A DNA stretch of 64,000 bases from Vibrio hannami. GTDB taxonomy: Bacteria > Pseudomonadota > Gammaproteobacteria > Enterobacterales > Vibrionaceae. Shown here one piece after another: positions 52,079-60,867 of the stretch; positions within the stretch are counted from its first letter, which is position 1, and each line of letters starts with the position of its first letter. Under the pieces are notes generated by a model. That model had not been told where the DNA came from. It saw only the letters and a program-made list of their open reading frames with translations, and made no database searches. A program made the translations under genes and the position numbers. The stretch spans positions 2,170,001 to 2,234,000 of the forward strand of contig NZ_JARQZP010000007.1 of NCBI RefSeq assembly GCF_029589055.1, in the 5' to 3' direction.

Positions 52079-53890
52079 ATGGCTAGAAAGAACCACAAGC
52101 AAATTAGTGTACCACGCATCGTTACTCCAATTGCACTAGCAATTACATTAGCTGCGTGTTCTTCTAAACCGCCTGCGCCGCAATCGGTGGATATTACATC
52201 CGCTCCGGCACAGAGCGTTGAAGCATATTTAATCAAGGCGGATAGCAGTCAGGGCAGCATTCAAAATGACTGGCTGATCATGGCTCTGAAAGCGGCTATC
52301 GAGTCTGGTGATACTCAACAAGCATCTCTGATCATTAATCGACTTGAGAAGCAAAACCTATCTATAACTCAGTTGTCTGAGTGGAAACTATTGCGTGCAC
52401 AAAACGATATGGCACTAGAAAGGTACGAAGTTGTTCTTCAAGAGTTGTACTTTGAACCCTGGTGGGAGTTGGATAATACCCAATGGGTTGAATATCACAA
52501 CATAAGGGGAGAAGCTTTTGACGCTACCGGTGACTATTTCAACTCAAGTGTCGAACTAAACGAATTGTACTCTATTTCACCTGAACAAGAACAGGAACTG
52601 ATTGCATCGAAGATCTGGGAAAACCTGTCTCAGTACTCAGAACTTGACCTTAATAATTTTCAGGCGAAAACCGATGACTGGAACCTTAGGGGTTGGATTT
52701 CACTGTCTCTTTACATGAACGTTATGAGAAGTAATGTCTCGGAGCTAAAATCTACTCTTGAGTCATGGTTTACTGAGAACCCTCAACACCCTGCCGCTAC
52801 ATATACACCAGATGCTATAAAGGAAATCCTGAATCTGGAAATCATTGAGCCTAAGAAAACGGCACTACTCCTTCCAATCACCGGAAGATATGAAAAACAG
52901 GGCAAACTCGTACGAGATGGCTTCTTGTTTGCTTTGCTTCAGGACTCGATGCGCGACAAAGATGCGACTTTAACGGTTATTGATACCAATAAATTAAGTG
53001 CCGAAGAGATCAATGCAAAGCTAACAAGTGAAAATATAGATTTTGTCGTTGGTCCACTGGTTAAGTCAGAGATAGAAGACGTTCAGGCGGTACTGGATAC
53101 ACGAGCTGAGCCGATTCCTATGCTAGCTCTAAACTTCCCTGAAGACTTAGCTGACAATCCTGGGTATTGTTATCTGACCCTTTCTCCGGAACAAGAAGTC
53201 AGCCAGGCAGCTAAGCACCTTTCAGGGCAAGGATTCAAGTACCCGCTAATCCTGGCACCAAAAGGCGCTTTAGGTAAGCGTGTTACCGACGCATTCCAGA
53301 AAGAGTGGGCAGTAGACAACAAGACAGAAGTTGAGGTTGCATACTTTGGTTCTAAAGCTCAATTGCAACAAACCATTGATACTGTGTTCGGTCTTAAGTC
53401 TAGCCAGGCACGAATAGTTCAAATGGATAACCTGCTAAAAACCGAGACTGAGAATCAACCTCGTAGCCGCAGGGATATCGATTCTGTTTATATCGTAGCA
53501 AGAAGCTCTGAGCTAACGCTGATCAAACCGTTTATTGAAGTAGCAATTAACCCAGAAGCGACACCGCCTAAACTATTCTCTAACTCAAGGAGTAATAGCG
53601 GTAAACGTCAGTTTGAGGACCTATCTGGTGTGGTTTATAGCGATATCCCTCTTCTTGTTGAGGACAATGAAGTGTTAAATACTCAAATGTCAGAGTTATG
53701 GCCAGAGCAGAGTAATGGACAGAAACGACTCCATGCATTGGGAATGGATGCCTATCAGCTAATTACTGAACTTCCAAAAATGCAGGTTGTCCCAGATTAT
53801 CGAGTGCATGGTAAAACTGGTGTGCTATCTATGGGTGAACAGTGCATCATCCAGAGAGAGGTAGACTGGGCGGAGTATGATGCTCTTTAG
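52079..53890 (+). CDS. lpoA: Penicillin-binding protein activator LpoA
   Basis: Outer-membrane lipoprotein that reaches through the periplasm to activate PBP1a. 603 residues: lipoprotein signal with lipobox LAAC (Cys27), an N-terminal TPR-like helical domain (to about 255), and a C-terminal periplasmic-binding-protein-like domain (from KKTALLLPITGRYEKQGKLVRDGF; LALNFPEDLADNPGYCYLTLSPEQEV; HALGMDAYQLI). It is first in lpoA-yraN-diaA-dolP; its end overlaps yraN by 14 bp. Confidence 0.94.
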   Translation: MARKNHKQISVPRIVTPIALAITLAACSSKPPAPQSVDITSAPAQSVEAYLIKADSSQGSIQNDWLIMALKAAIESGDTQQASLIINRLEKQNLSITQLSEWKLLRAQNDMALERYEVVLQELYFEPWWELDNTQWVEYHNIRGEAFDATGDYFNSSVELNELYSISPEQEQELIASKIWENLSQYSELDLNNFQAKTDDWNLRGWISLSLYMNVMRSNVSELKSTLESWFTENPQHPAATYTPDAIKEILNLEIIEPKKTALLLPITGRYEKQGKLVRDGFLFALLQDSMRDKDATLTVIDTNKLSAEEINAKLTSENIDFVVGPLVKSEIEDVQAVLDTRAEPIPMLALNFPEDLADNPGYCYLTLSPEQEVSQAAKHLSGQGFKYPLILAPKGALGKRVTDAFQKEWAVDNKTEVEVAYFGSKAQLQQTIDTVFGLKSSQARIVQMDNLLKTETENQPRSRRDIDSVYIVARSSELTLIKPFIEVAINPEATPPKLFSNSRSNSGKRQFEDLSGVVYSDIPLLVEDNEVLNTQMSELWPEQSNGQKRLHALGMDAYQLITELPKMQVVPDYRVHGKTGVLSMGEQCIIQREVDWAEYDAL

Positions 53891-54245
53891 CCGTCGATTG
53901 ATAGGCAACAAATATGAAGCCCTGGCCAAAAAATATCTTGTAAGCCGGGGGTTAACTTTCATTACCGAAAACTACAACACCAAGTTTGGTGAGATAGATT
54001 TAATTATGAAAGACGGCAGCACTTTTGTTTTTGTCGAGGTAAAATATCGCAAAGATGAACGTTACGGTAATGCTGCTGAGTTCGTGAATACGAAGAAAAT
54101 TAATCGAATAAAGCGAACCGCTAATATCTGGCTTAAGTCCAATAAACACTCTCCGTACATGACTGATTTTCGGTTCGATGTCATTGCTATTCATCGCGAA
54201 GGGAAAGATATCAACTGGATTAAGAACGCAATTACCGAAGGATAA
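53877..54245 (+). CDS. yraN: UPF0102 family protein YraN
   Basis: 122 residues, YraN/UPF0102, with a restriction-endonuclease-like fold. The nuclease-like core is visible as GNKYEALAKKYL, FGEIDLIMKDGSTFVFVEVKYR (E-x-D...E-x-K pattern), then TKKINRIKRTANIWL. Its cellular role is not established. The 14-bp overlap with lpoA and 2-bp gap to diaA show a coupled operon. Adjacent ATGATG leaves a one-codon start ambiguity. Confidence 0.92.
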   Translation: MMLFSRRLIGNKYEALAKKYLVSRGLTFITENYNTKFGEIDLIMKDGSTFVFVEVKYRKDERYGNAAEFVNTKKINRIKRTANIWLKSNKHSPYMTDFRFDVIAIHREGKDINWIKNAITEG

Positions 54246-54247
54246 AC

Positions 54248-54838
54248 ATGCAAGAACGCATTAAAGAGAGCTTTACAGAAAGCATTCAGATTCAAATCGC
54301 ATCCGCTGAAGCCCTACCGGATGCAATCACTCACGCAGCTCAGGCAATGGTTACCAGCTTGCTAAACGGCAACAAAATAGTATGTTGCGGTAATGGCGGC
54401 TCAGCAGCGAACGCTCAGCAATTTGTATCCTGTCTCTTAAATCGTTTCGAAACTGAACGACCAAGTTTACCTGCAATGTCTCTCAACACGGACAACACGA
54501 CGGTTACGGCTGTAGCCAACGACTACCACTACCAGGAAGTCTTCTCTAAGCAGGTACGCGCACTTGGCCAGCAAGGGGATATCCTTCTTGCTATCTCTAC
54601 CAGCGGCAATAGCAAAAACATTGTTAAGGCGATGGAAGCAGCCGTAAGTCGAGACATGACCATCATTGCATTGACTGGGAAAGACGGCGGCGAAATGGCA
54701 GGGCTCCTTGGTGAACATGACGTTGAGATACGTATCCCGTCACAAAGAACGGCGAGAATCCATGAAGTTCATATGGTGACACTGCATTGCCTTTGCGATC
54801 TGATCGATCAGGTTTTATTCCCTTCTCACGAAGAGTAA
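54248..54838 (+). CDS. diaA: DnaA initiator-associating protein DiaA (SIS domain)
   Basis: 196 residues, single SIS domain like phosphoheptose isomerase. In E. coli DiaA binds DnaA and promotes replication initiation. Seen: CCGNGGSAANAQQFVSCLLNRFETERPSLPA, LLAISTSGNSKNIVKAMEAA, and IPSQRTARIHEVHMVTLHCLCDLID. The position between yraN and dolP favours DiaA over GmhA. Confidence 0.93.
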   Translation: MQERIKESFTESIQIQIASAEALPDAITHAAQAMVTSLLNGNKIVCCGNGGSAANAQQFVSCLLNRFETERPSLPAMSLNTDNTTVTAVANDYHYQEVFSKQVRALGQQGDILLAISTSGNSKNIVKAMEAAVSRDMTIIALTGKDGGEMAGLLGEHDVEIRIPSQRTARIHEVHMVTLHCLCDLIDQVLFPSHEE

Positions 54839-54844
54839 ATAAAC

Positions 54845-55594
54845 ATGAAGAAGACTTTATTCTCTGTAATATTGGCCGCGACGCTTGTTAACCTATCTGG
54901 TTGCGCTGGTGTTGTTGCAGTCGGCGCTGCCACTACCGTTTATGCGGTAACGGATCCAAGATCGAGCAAAGAACTGCTTACCGACAACGATATTTCTCTC
55001 CAGGCTCAAGCTCTTGGTAATAAGCCTCCGCTCCAGTTTAATGTCAGAGTGAATGCGACGACATACCGTGGGGATATACTGCTTATGGGACAAGCAGTTA
55101 ATCAGGAGTATAAAGATCGCATCACCAATGAAGTAGCTAAGATCAAAGGGGTTAAGAACATCTATAACCAGATGAAAGTTAAACCTCTCCTAAGTATTAG
55201 CGAAGTAAGCAACGACGTTTGGATTACCACTAAAGTAAAAAGTGCTTTAGTAGGTAAAGACGAACTTAAGGGCGCCAAAGTCTCTGTTTACACCGAAGAC
55301 GCTGAGGTTTTCCTTGTTGGTGTTGTAACACAACAGCAAGCCGACTTTGCCGTTGAAATTGCTCGGAATGTTTCAGGTGTTAAGAGAGTAGTCAAAGCTT
55401 TCTATTATGGCGAAAGCAAGCCTGTACAGAATACACAGGAAAAGGATTTAGATGGGCCAGCTCCAACCCAGGAGCTGTCAGATACTAAGCCTGTACATGT
55501 AAAGCAAGCAACTGAATCTAATACTTCACCTTCTGAGTCTGTAGAGTTTATTCAGCCAATTGAAGAAGAGACATTTACTGAACAAGATCTTTAA
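54845..55594 (+). CDS. dolP: BON-domain outer-membrane lipoprotein DolP (YraP) with C-terminal extension
   Basis: 249 residues. Lipobox LSGC (Cys20) precedes two BON domains (about 48-115 and 125-195, including YRGDILLMGQAVNQEYKDRI and AEVFLVGVVTQQQADFAVEIARNVSGVKRVVKAF). DolP supports outer-membrane integrity and BAM function. After the second BON domain comes a roughly 55-residue acidic, Thr/Ser/Glu-rich tail (from ESKPVQNT to TEQDL) that E. coli DolP (191 residues) lacks. It is last in the lpoA operon, followed by a shared terminator with sspB. Confidence 0.92.
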   Translation: MKKTLFSVILAATLVNLSGCAGVVAVGAATTVYAVTDPRSSKELLTDNDISLQAQALGNKPPLQFNVRVNATTYRGDILLMGQAVNQEYKDRITNEVAKIKGVKNIYNQMKVKPLLSISEVSNDVWITTKVKSALVGKDELKGAKVSVYTEDAEVFLVGVVTQQQADFAVEIARNVSGVKRVVKAFYYGESKPVQNTQEKDLDGPAPTQELSDTKPVHVKQATESNTSPSESVEFIQPIEEETFTEQDL

Positions 55595-55612
55595 TCTAAA
55601 GATACAGATACA

Positions 55613-55640
55613 AAAAAAAGCAGCTTTCGCTGCTTTTTTT
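55613..55640. terminator. Bidirectional terminator between dolP and sspB
   Basis: GCAGC / GCTGC stem with a TTTC loop, flanked by A7 and T7 runs, so it functions on both strands. It lies in the 44-bp convergent gap. Confidence 0.9.
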
Positions 55641-56112
55641 ATTTAACCACTCTTAGGCTCGGTCTGCCTTTTGGAGGTGTAGGCTTATCCTCTGGAGCTT
55701 CTGCTTCCTGTTCTAGGGCATCAGCACTATCAACAGTCGAAAAAATTTCATCTTCCTGTTCATCCGCATCCAGAATATCGAGATAAGCATCTTCTGGTTC
55801 GAACATTGTTCCCGCACCATTCTCTCTGGCGTAGATAGCCTGAACAGCATATAGAGGGACCATAACCGAATGAGGTCTGCCTCCGAAACGAGCATTGAAC
55901 GTAATAGATTCGTTACCCATTTCCAGGTTACCCACAGCTCTCGGTGCAACATTCAGAATGATCTGTCCATCCTGAACAAACTCAAGAGGAACGCGAACAC
56001 CGTTAAGCGTCGCGTCAACAACCAAATGCGGCGTTAGATCATTATCAACCAACCACTCATAAAACGCCCTTAACAAATAAGGGCGACGTGGTGTCATTGC
56101 ATCAATATCCAT
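55639..56112 (-). CDS. sspB: ClpXP adaptor SspB
   Basis: 157-residue dimeric adaptor delivering ssrA-tagged proteins to ClpXP. The substrate-binding domain (TPRRPYLLRAFYEWLVDNDLTPHLVVD; ILNVAPRAVGNLEMGNESITFNARFGG) is followed by an acidic flexible linker. The C-terminal ClpX-binding tail GRPSLRVVK closely matches the family tail. It starts 3 bp after sspA; the two form an operon. Confidence 0.97.
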   Translation of the reverse strand: MDIDAMTPRRPYLLRAFYEWLVDNDLTPHLVVDATLNGVRVPLEFVQDGQIILNVAPRAVGNLEMGNESITFNARFGGRPHSVMVPLYAVQAIYARENGAGTMFEPEDAYLDILDADEQEDEIFSTVDSADALEQEAEAPEDKPTPPKGRPSLRVVK

Positions 56113-56115
56113 GGA

Positions 56116-56751
56116 TTAACGTACCAGACGCATCTCGCGCTCAGCTTCAGTTAGAGAAGCCAGGAATGAATCACGTTCAAATACACGGTTCATGTAAACT
56201 TTAAGCTCTTTAGAACCAGGACCTGTTAGCTCAATACCAAGTACAGGTAAACGCCATAGCAGCGGAGCAAGGTAGCAATCGATAAGGCTGAACTCTTCAC
56301 TCATGAAGTACTCATACTCTGCGAAAACTGGAGCAAGAGTTAGCAGGTCATTGCGAAGCTTCTGACGAGCCTGCTCAGCTTCTTCTGCATTGCCTTCTAC
56401 GATTTTACGAGCTACTGAGTACCAGTTACGCTCAATACGGTAAATCATCAGACGAGTGTTACCACGAGCAACCGGATAAACAGGCATTAGTGGTGGATGA
56501 GGAAAACGCTCATCAAGATATTCCATGATGATCTTTGAATCATATAGCGCAAGTTCACGATCAATCAGAGTCGGAACCGACTTATATGGATTTAGCTCAA
56601 TCAGTTCATTTGGCAGATTGGCTTCATCAACCAATTCAACTTCAACACTTACCCCTTTTTCTGCCAGCACGATACGAACCTGATGGCTATACATATCAGA
56701 TGCACTAGAAAAAAGAGTCATAACAGAACGTTTATTGGCAGCAACAGCCAT
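56116..56751 (-). CDS. sspA: Stringent starvation protein A (RNA polymerase-associated)
   Basis: 211-residue GST-fold transcription factor that binds RNA polymerase and acts in stress and acid survival; it lacks glutathione transferase activity in E. coli. Conserved: MAVAANKRSVMTLFS, YSHQVRIVLAEKGV, the PHP stretch RFPHPPLMPVYPVARG and VFERDSFLASLTEAEREMRL. The ATG at 56751 has GGAGGG before it and matches the family N-terminus; upstream in-frame codons extend into the petC terminator. Confidence 0.97.
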   Translation of the reverse strand: MAVAANKRSVMTLFSSASDMYSHQVRIVLAEKGVSVEVELVDEANLPNELIELNPYKSVPTLIDRELALYDSKIIMEYLDERFPHPPLMPVYPVARGNTRLMIYRIERNWYSVARKIVEGNAEEAEQARQKLRNDLLTLAPVFAEYEYFMSEEFSLIDCYLAPLLWRLPVLGIELTGPGSKELKVYMNRVFERDSFLASLTEAEREMRLVR

Positions 56752-56776
56752 TGAGCCCTCCAGAACACTTACAAAC

Positions 56777-56808
56777 AAAAAAACAATGGAGGCTAATTGC
56801 CTCCATTG
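56777..56808 (-). terminator. petABC terminator
   Basis: Perfect 10-bp stem CAATGGAGGC / GCCTCCATTG with a 5-nt loop and T7 on the minus strand. It lies between petC and sspA. Confidence 0.9.
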
Positions 56809-56838
56809 CACAAAAATTAGCGCTGTATGATAGCATAA

Positions 56839-57579
56839 TTAATGCACATCACGCCAATACTCTTTCTTAAGTAGAACCACTACGATAGTGAAGATAACAA
56901 GGAAGCCCATGACCCACCAACCCATAGCTTGTCTTTCAAGCTTCATAGGTTCAGCAGAATACTCAAGGAAGTTAACAAGATCTCGCACTGCGTTATCATA
57001 CTCGCTAGCACTCAACTCACCAGTACCATCTGACTCAACACCAACAACTTTTGTTACCTCAACACCATCAACGGTATGAGTCTCATAAACTGGTGTGGTT
57101 ACACCCTGAAGCTCTTCAAGCACATGTGGCATACCAACACTTGGGAAAACAATATTGTTTACACCAAATGTCTTCGCAGGATCATGGTAGAACGTACGAA
57201 GATAAGTATATAACCAGTCTGTACCACGAACACGAGCAACTAGTGTTAGGTCTGGTGGTGGAGCACCGAACCACTTAGCCGCATCTTTTTCAGGAATCGC
57301 ATTTTCCATCAAGTCGCCGATCTTCGCTTCAGGATCGAACACCATATGTTCTTTCATAAGATCCAGAGGAATACCAATGTCTTCCGCTACACGTTGGTAA
57401 CGTTGATACTGAGTCGAGTGACAGCCAAAGCAGTAGTTCATAAACAACTTCGCACCATTCTGTAAAGATGCTTTATCTCGCAGATCGTTGTTTGCTGCAT
57501 CTAACGGCACGCTACTTCCACCAGCAGCAAACGCCAGTGTTGGTAACATCGCAAATAATACTAAAATCCATTTTTTCAT
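56839..57579 (-). CDS. petC: Ubiquinol-cytochrome c reductase, cytochrome c1
   Basis: 246-residue heme c subunit of the bc1 complex, anchored in the inner membrane and facing the periplasm. Signal peptide (MKKWILVLFAMLPTLAFA), heme motif CFGCH (C50, C53, H54), PPPDLTLVARVRGTDWLYTYL and a C-terminal membrane helix (about 218-237). It passes electrons from the Rieske protein to cytochrome c. Its start overlaps petB by 4 bases. Confidence 0.96.
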   Translation of the reverse strand: MKKWILVLFAMLPTLAFAAGGSSVPLDAANNDLRDKASLQNGAKLFMNYCFGCHSTQYQRYQRVAEDIGIPLDLMKEHMVFDPEAKIGDLMENAIPEKDAAKWFGAPPPDLTLVARVRGTDWLYTYLRTFYHDPAKTFGVNNIVFPSVGMPHVLEELQGVTTPVYETHTVDGVEVTKVVGVESDGTGELSASEYDNAVRDLVNFLEYSAEPMKLERQAMGWWVMGFLVIFTIVVVLLKKEYWRDVH

Positions 57580-58841
57580 TTGAATGTCACCCTCTCTGGT
57601 AGTGGCTTAGTTGCCTCGTTTTTACTGTAGAAAAACAGCAATACAAAGAACATGAAATATCCCAGGCTAAAGATACGCGCTAATAGCGTATACAGGTCAG
57701 TCGCGGGTAGTGCTCCAAGGATACCCAGAGCAATAAAGCTGACTGTAAACTGGATGATATTAATCAAATGAAACTTACTACGGTAACGGTAAGAACGCAC
57801 TTTACAGCGGTCTAACCATGGTAGCAGGAATAGCACAATAATTGCGCCGCCCATTGCAACAACACCAAGAAGCTTATCTGGTACCGCACGCAAAATCGCG
57901 TAGAACGGTGTGAAGTACCACACTGGAGCAATATGCTCAGGAGTCTTCAGCGGGTTTGCCGCTTCAAAGTTAGGTGGCTCGAGGAAGTAACCGCCCATCT
58001 CTGGGTTAAAGAACAGCACATAACAGAATAAGAACAGGAAGCCTGCAATACCGATTAAGTCCTTAACCGTTCCATACGGGTGGAAAGGAATAGAGTCGAT
58101 TATGTCGTACTTCTTATCGTAGTATTCGTGGAACTTGAACTGGGTCTTGTAATCTTCACCCATAGTCCCTTTAGGTAGCTTAGTTTCGATACCATCAGGG
58201 TTATTCGAACCTACTTCATGCAGTGCCAAAATATGTAACACAACAAGTAGAAGAAGAACGATAGGAAGGGCAATAACGTGCAGAGCGAAGAAGCGGTTCA
58301 GCGTTGCTCCCGAGATTACATAGTCACCACGAATCCACAATGTTAAATCATCACCGATGACCGGTATGGCACCAAATAACGAGATAATTACCTGAGCCCC
58401 CCAGTAGGACATCTGTCCCCAAGGAAGTAGGTATCCCATAAATGCTTCTGCCATCAACACCAGGAAGATAAGCATACCGAAGATCCACAGTAGCTCACGT
58501 GGTTTCTGGTAAGAACCATAAATAAGACCACGAAACATGTGCAGATATACCACAACGAAAAATGCGGATGCTCCGGTAGAGTGCATATAACGAAGCAACC
58601 AACCGTACTCAACATCACGCATGATGTATTCAACTGAAGCAAATGCGCCATCACCTGATGGTTCATAGCTCATTGTCAGCCAAATACCAGTTACAAGTTG
58701 GTTTACCAGAACCAACATTGCTAAAGAGCCAAACAGATACCAAAAGTTAAAGTTCTTCGGCATCGGATATTCAGACAAATGCTTTTTATAAGCATTCATC
58801 ATAGGCAGGCGTTTTTCAAACCAATCCATTAGTCCTTGCAT
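57576..58841 (-). CDS. petB: Ubiquinol-cytochrome c reductase, cytochrome b
   Basis: 421-residue membrane subunit with eight helices carrying two b hemes and both quinone sites. Seen: heme-ligand His residues in helices II and IV (RYMHSTGASAFFVVVYLHMFRG; FFALHVIALPIVLLLLVVLHILALH), Qo-site motif PEH in TPEHIAPVWYFTPFYAILRA, and GYLLPWGQMSYWGAQV. It shares one base with the petA stop and overlaps petC by 4. Confidence 0.97.
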   Translation of the reverse strand: MQGLMDWFEKRLPMMNAYKKHLSEYPMPKNFNFWYLFGSLAMLVLVNQLVTGIWLTMSYEPSGDGAFASVEYIMRDVEYGWLLRYMHSTGASAFFVVVYLHMFRGLIYGSYQKPRELLWIFGMLIFLVLMAEAFMGYLLPWGQMSYWGAQVIISLFGAIPVIGDDLTLWIRGDYVISGATLNRFFALHVIALPIVLLLLVVLHILALHEVGSNNPDGIETKLPKGTMGEDYKTQFKFHEYYDKKYDIIDSIPFHPYGTVKDLIGIAGFLFLFCYVLFFNPEMGGYFLEPPNFEAANPLKTPEHIAPVWYFTPFYAILRAVPDKLLGVVAMGGAIIVLFLLPWLDRCKVRSYRYRSKFHLINIIQFTVSFIALGILGALPATDLYTLLARIFSLGYFMFFVLLFFYSKNEATKPLPERVTFK

Positions 58842-59434
58842 TACGCTTCTCCCTCTTCATCCACACCGATAATAATCCTACTATCGCTAAGGTACATGTG
58901 TCTTGGTATCACAAGGTTATACGGGGCTGGCACTCCGGAGAATACACGGCCAGCCATATCAAACTTAGAACCATGACATGGGCAGAAGAACCCTGACTTC
59001 ACTCCCTGAACCTGTTCACTGAAACTGTCTGGTAAATAGGTAGGTGAACAACCAAGGTGGGTACAAATACCAACGGCAACAAAATACTCAGGTTTTATTG
59101 AGCGGTAAGCATTTTGTGCATAGGCAGGCTGTTGCTCAACTGAAGACGCAGGGTCTGCAAGTTGGTCATCAACTTCTTTTAGGGCATTAACTGTAGATTC
59201 AGGGCGCTTAACAACCCAGACAGGCTTACCACGCCATTCGACGCGTACCATCTGACCATCATCAAGTTTCCCGATATCAACTTCAACTGGAGCACCTGCA
59301 GCTTTCGCTTTTGCGCTAGGGTTCCAGGACTTTATAAAAGGTACAGCGACTGCGACCGTTCCTAAGCCACCAACAACTGCTGTTGTAGCGGTCAGAAAAC
59401 GCCTACGTCCACTGTTTAAAGGCGCATTGCTCAT
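58841..59434 (-). CDS. petA: Ubiquinol-cytochrome c reductase, Rieske iron-sulfur subunit
   Basis: 197 residues. A twin-arginine signal anchor (RRRFLTATTAVVGGLGTVAVAVP) shows Tat export of the folded protein. The [2Fe-2S] site has CTHLGC and CPCHGSKFD, four ligands plus the disulfide cysteines. The ATG at 59434 (MSNAPLNSGRRRFL) follows GGAG; the frame could extend nine codons further, but without a better site. It is first in petABC. Confidence 0.96.
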   Translation of the reverse strand: MSNAPLNSGRRRFLTATTAVVGGLGTVAVAVPFIKSWNPSAKAKAAGAPVEVDIGKLDDGQMVRVEWRGKPVWVVKRPESTVNALKEVDDQLADPASSVEQQPAYAQNAYRSIKPEYFVAVGICTHLGCSPTYLPDSFSEQVQGVKSGFFCPCHGSKFDMAGRVFSGVPAPYNLVIPRHMYLSDSRIIIGVDEEGEA

Positions 59435-59749
59435 CCAACATATCTCCCATTTACTCCGCAATTATGGTTATGGTGTGACTACGGAGTGTTCTGGCTAACA
59501 AAAAATTAATAGTTTTACTTATTAAGCGGGAATAATAAGTAAAAATACACCTTTTGTTAACATTTATAACAAGAAATCGTTCAGAAGTTCACAAAAAAGT
59601 AAGGTTATTTAATATGGGGAAATTTCGATAAGTCAGTGTAATACGGAAGAAATGTTTTACACGAGGAATATAAAAACAAAAAGCCCGGCATATAGCCGAG
59701 CTTTGAACCACAATCCGGTAAAAACCAGAGCGTAATTTCTGGGTAGAAA
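59435..59749. other. petA-rpsI gap: petABC leader and rpsI terminator
   Basis: A/T-rich. It contains an 11-bp inverted repeat TTTTACTTATT / AATAAGTAAAA with a 10-nt loop (59513-59544), which would lie in the petA leader. The stretch TTGTTATAAATGTTAACA on the minus strand (about 59556-59573) resembles an ArcA-type site but is not decisive. The right end is the rpsI terminator. No gene is seen. Confidence 0.45.
59674..59703 (-). terminator. rplM-rpsI terminator
   Basis: 9-bp stem AAGCTCGGC / GCCGGGCTT (minus strand, one G-U pair), followed by TTTTTGTTTTT, 47 bp past the rpsI stop. Confidence 0.85.
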
Positions 59750-60142
59750 TTAACGCTTAGAGAACTGTGGACGACGACGTGCTTTACGTAGACCAACTTT
59801 CTTACGTTCAACGCGACGAGCGTCACGAGTAACGTAGCCAGCTGCACGTAGAGCAGGACGTAGAGACTCATCGTACTCCATAAGAGCGCGAGTGATACCG
59901 TGACGGATAGCGCCAGCTTGACCAGAAATACCACCACCTTTAACAGTGATGTATAGGTCTAGCTTGTCAGTCATTTCAACTAGCTCAAGTGGCTGACGAA
60001 CAACCATACGAGAAGTCTCACGACCGAAGTAAACGTCTAGTTCACGCTTGTTGATTACGATGTTACCGCTGCCTGGTTTGATGAAAACACGAGCAGCTGA
60101 GCTTTTGCGACGGCCAGTGCCGTAGTATTGATTCTCTGCCAT
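59750..60142 (-). CDS. rpsI: 30S ribosomal protein S9
   Basis: 130 residues, same length as E. coli S9. MAENQYYGTGRRKSSAARV at the N-terminus, TVKGGGISGQAGAIRHGI in the core, and the basic C-terminal tail ending SKR that reaches the P-site tRNA. The ATG at 60142 is chosen by homology; two upstream in-frame ATGs are possible. It is 15 bp after rplM. Confidence 0.98.
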   Translation of the reverse strand: MAENQYYGTGRRKSSAARVFIKPGSGNIVINKRELDVYFGRETSRMVVRQPLELVEMTDKLDLYITVKGGGISGQAGAIRHGITRALMEYDESLRPALRAAGYVTRDARRVERKKVGLRKARRRPQFSKR

Positions 60143-60157
60143 TTCCATAATCCCCAA

Positions 60158-60586
60158 TTAGATGTCTAGTACTGTTGGTTGCTGAGCAGCGTGGTTGTGC
60201 TCGGCGCCAGCGTAAACTTTTAGCTTACGGTACATAGCACGGCCAAGAGGACCACGTGGTAGCATACCTTTAACAGCTAGTTCGATTACCATCTCAGGCT
60301 TCTTGTCGATCAACTTGTCAAAAGTGATAGACTTTAGGCCACCTGGGAATTCAGTGTGACGGTAGTAAGTTTTAGCTGCAGCTTTGTTACCTGTTACAGT
60401 AACTTTCTCAGCGTTAACAACGATGATGTAATCACCAGTGTCTACGTGAGGAGTGTATTCAGCTTTATGCTTGCCACGTAGGCGAGATGCAATTTCACTT
60501 GCAAGACGACCAAGAGTTTTACCTTCAGCGTCTACAACGTACCAGTCACGTTTTACAGTTTCTGGTTTAGCAACGAAAGTTTTCAT
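60158..60586 (-). CDS. rplM: 50S ribosomal protein L13
   Basis: 142 residues, family-typical (RDWYVVDAEGKTLGRLASEIASRLRGK; MLPRGPLGRAMYRKLKVYAG). First gene of rplM-rpsI. The leader upstream contains stable hairpins. In E. coli L13 represses its own operon through the leader, which may also hold here. Confidence 0.98.
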   Translation of the reverse strand: MKTFVAKPETVKRDWYVVDAEGKTLGRLASEIASRLRGKHKAEYTPHVDTGDYIIVVNAEKVTVTGNKAAAKTYYRHTEFPGGLKSITFDKLIDKKPEMVIELAVKGMLPRGPLGRAMYRKLKVYAGAEHNHAAQQPTVLDI

Positions 60587-60728
60587 GCTAACAATAACCC
60601 GTTTATATTAAATTTTACACTTAAGGAGCTTTCGCTCCCACTGTCTAAGAGCCCCAGACATCACCCCTTCGAGTGGATGGCACTCTCGCCTCTAAGAGGC
60701 TGCAGTAACGGTGGGTCGCAGGATTATA
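60587..60728 (-). promoter_or_regulatory. rplM promoter -10 and structured leader
   Basis: A perfect -10 TATAAT (60728-60723) with a GC-rich discriminator (CCTGCGACCC) but no clear -35. The ~130-nt leader holds several stems: GGAGC / GCTCC with a GAAA tetraloop on the transcript (60625-60638), a GTCT / AGAC stem (60643-60659), and a CCTCTTAGAGG palindrome (60690-60700). This fits an autoregulatory L13 leader RNA; the function is inferred. Confidence 0.5.
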
Positions 60729-60830
60729 GAGAAGTGTGGGGAAAAAATCATCTGTTTTTTTTAATTTATTTTAGGGTTACTGGTTACGGAGCTTCGTAGG
60801 TTCTAGCATTTGCACCAACAAACTTTCCTG

Positions 60831-60863
60831 TCACCTGTCACCTGTCACCTGTCACCTGTCACC
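60831..60863. repeat. Heptamer tandem repeat (CCTGTCA)n
   Basis: Nearly five tandem copies of CCTGTCA, starting 5 bp beyond the zapE stop. It differs by one base from the (CCTGTAA)n array beside rsmI. Confidence 0.85.
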
Positions 60864-60867
60864 CATA

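Noticed and set aside
60831..60863. Short CRISPR remnant
   Set aside because: Units are seven bases with no spacers, so it is a simple tandem repeat.
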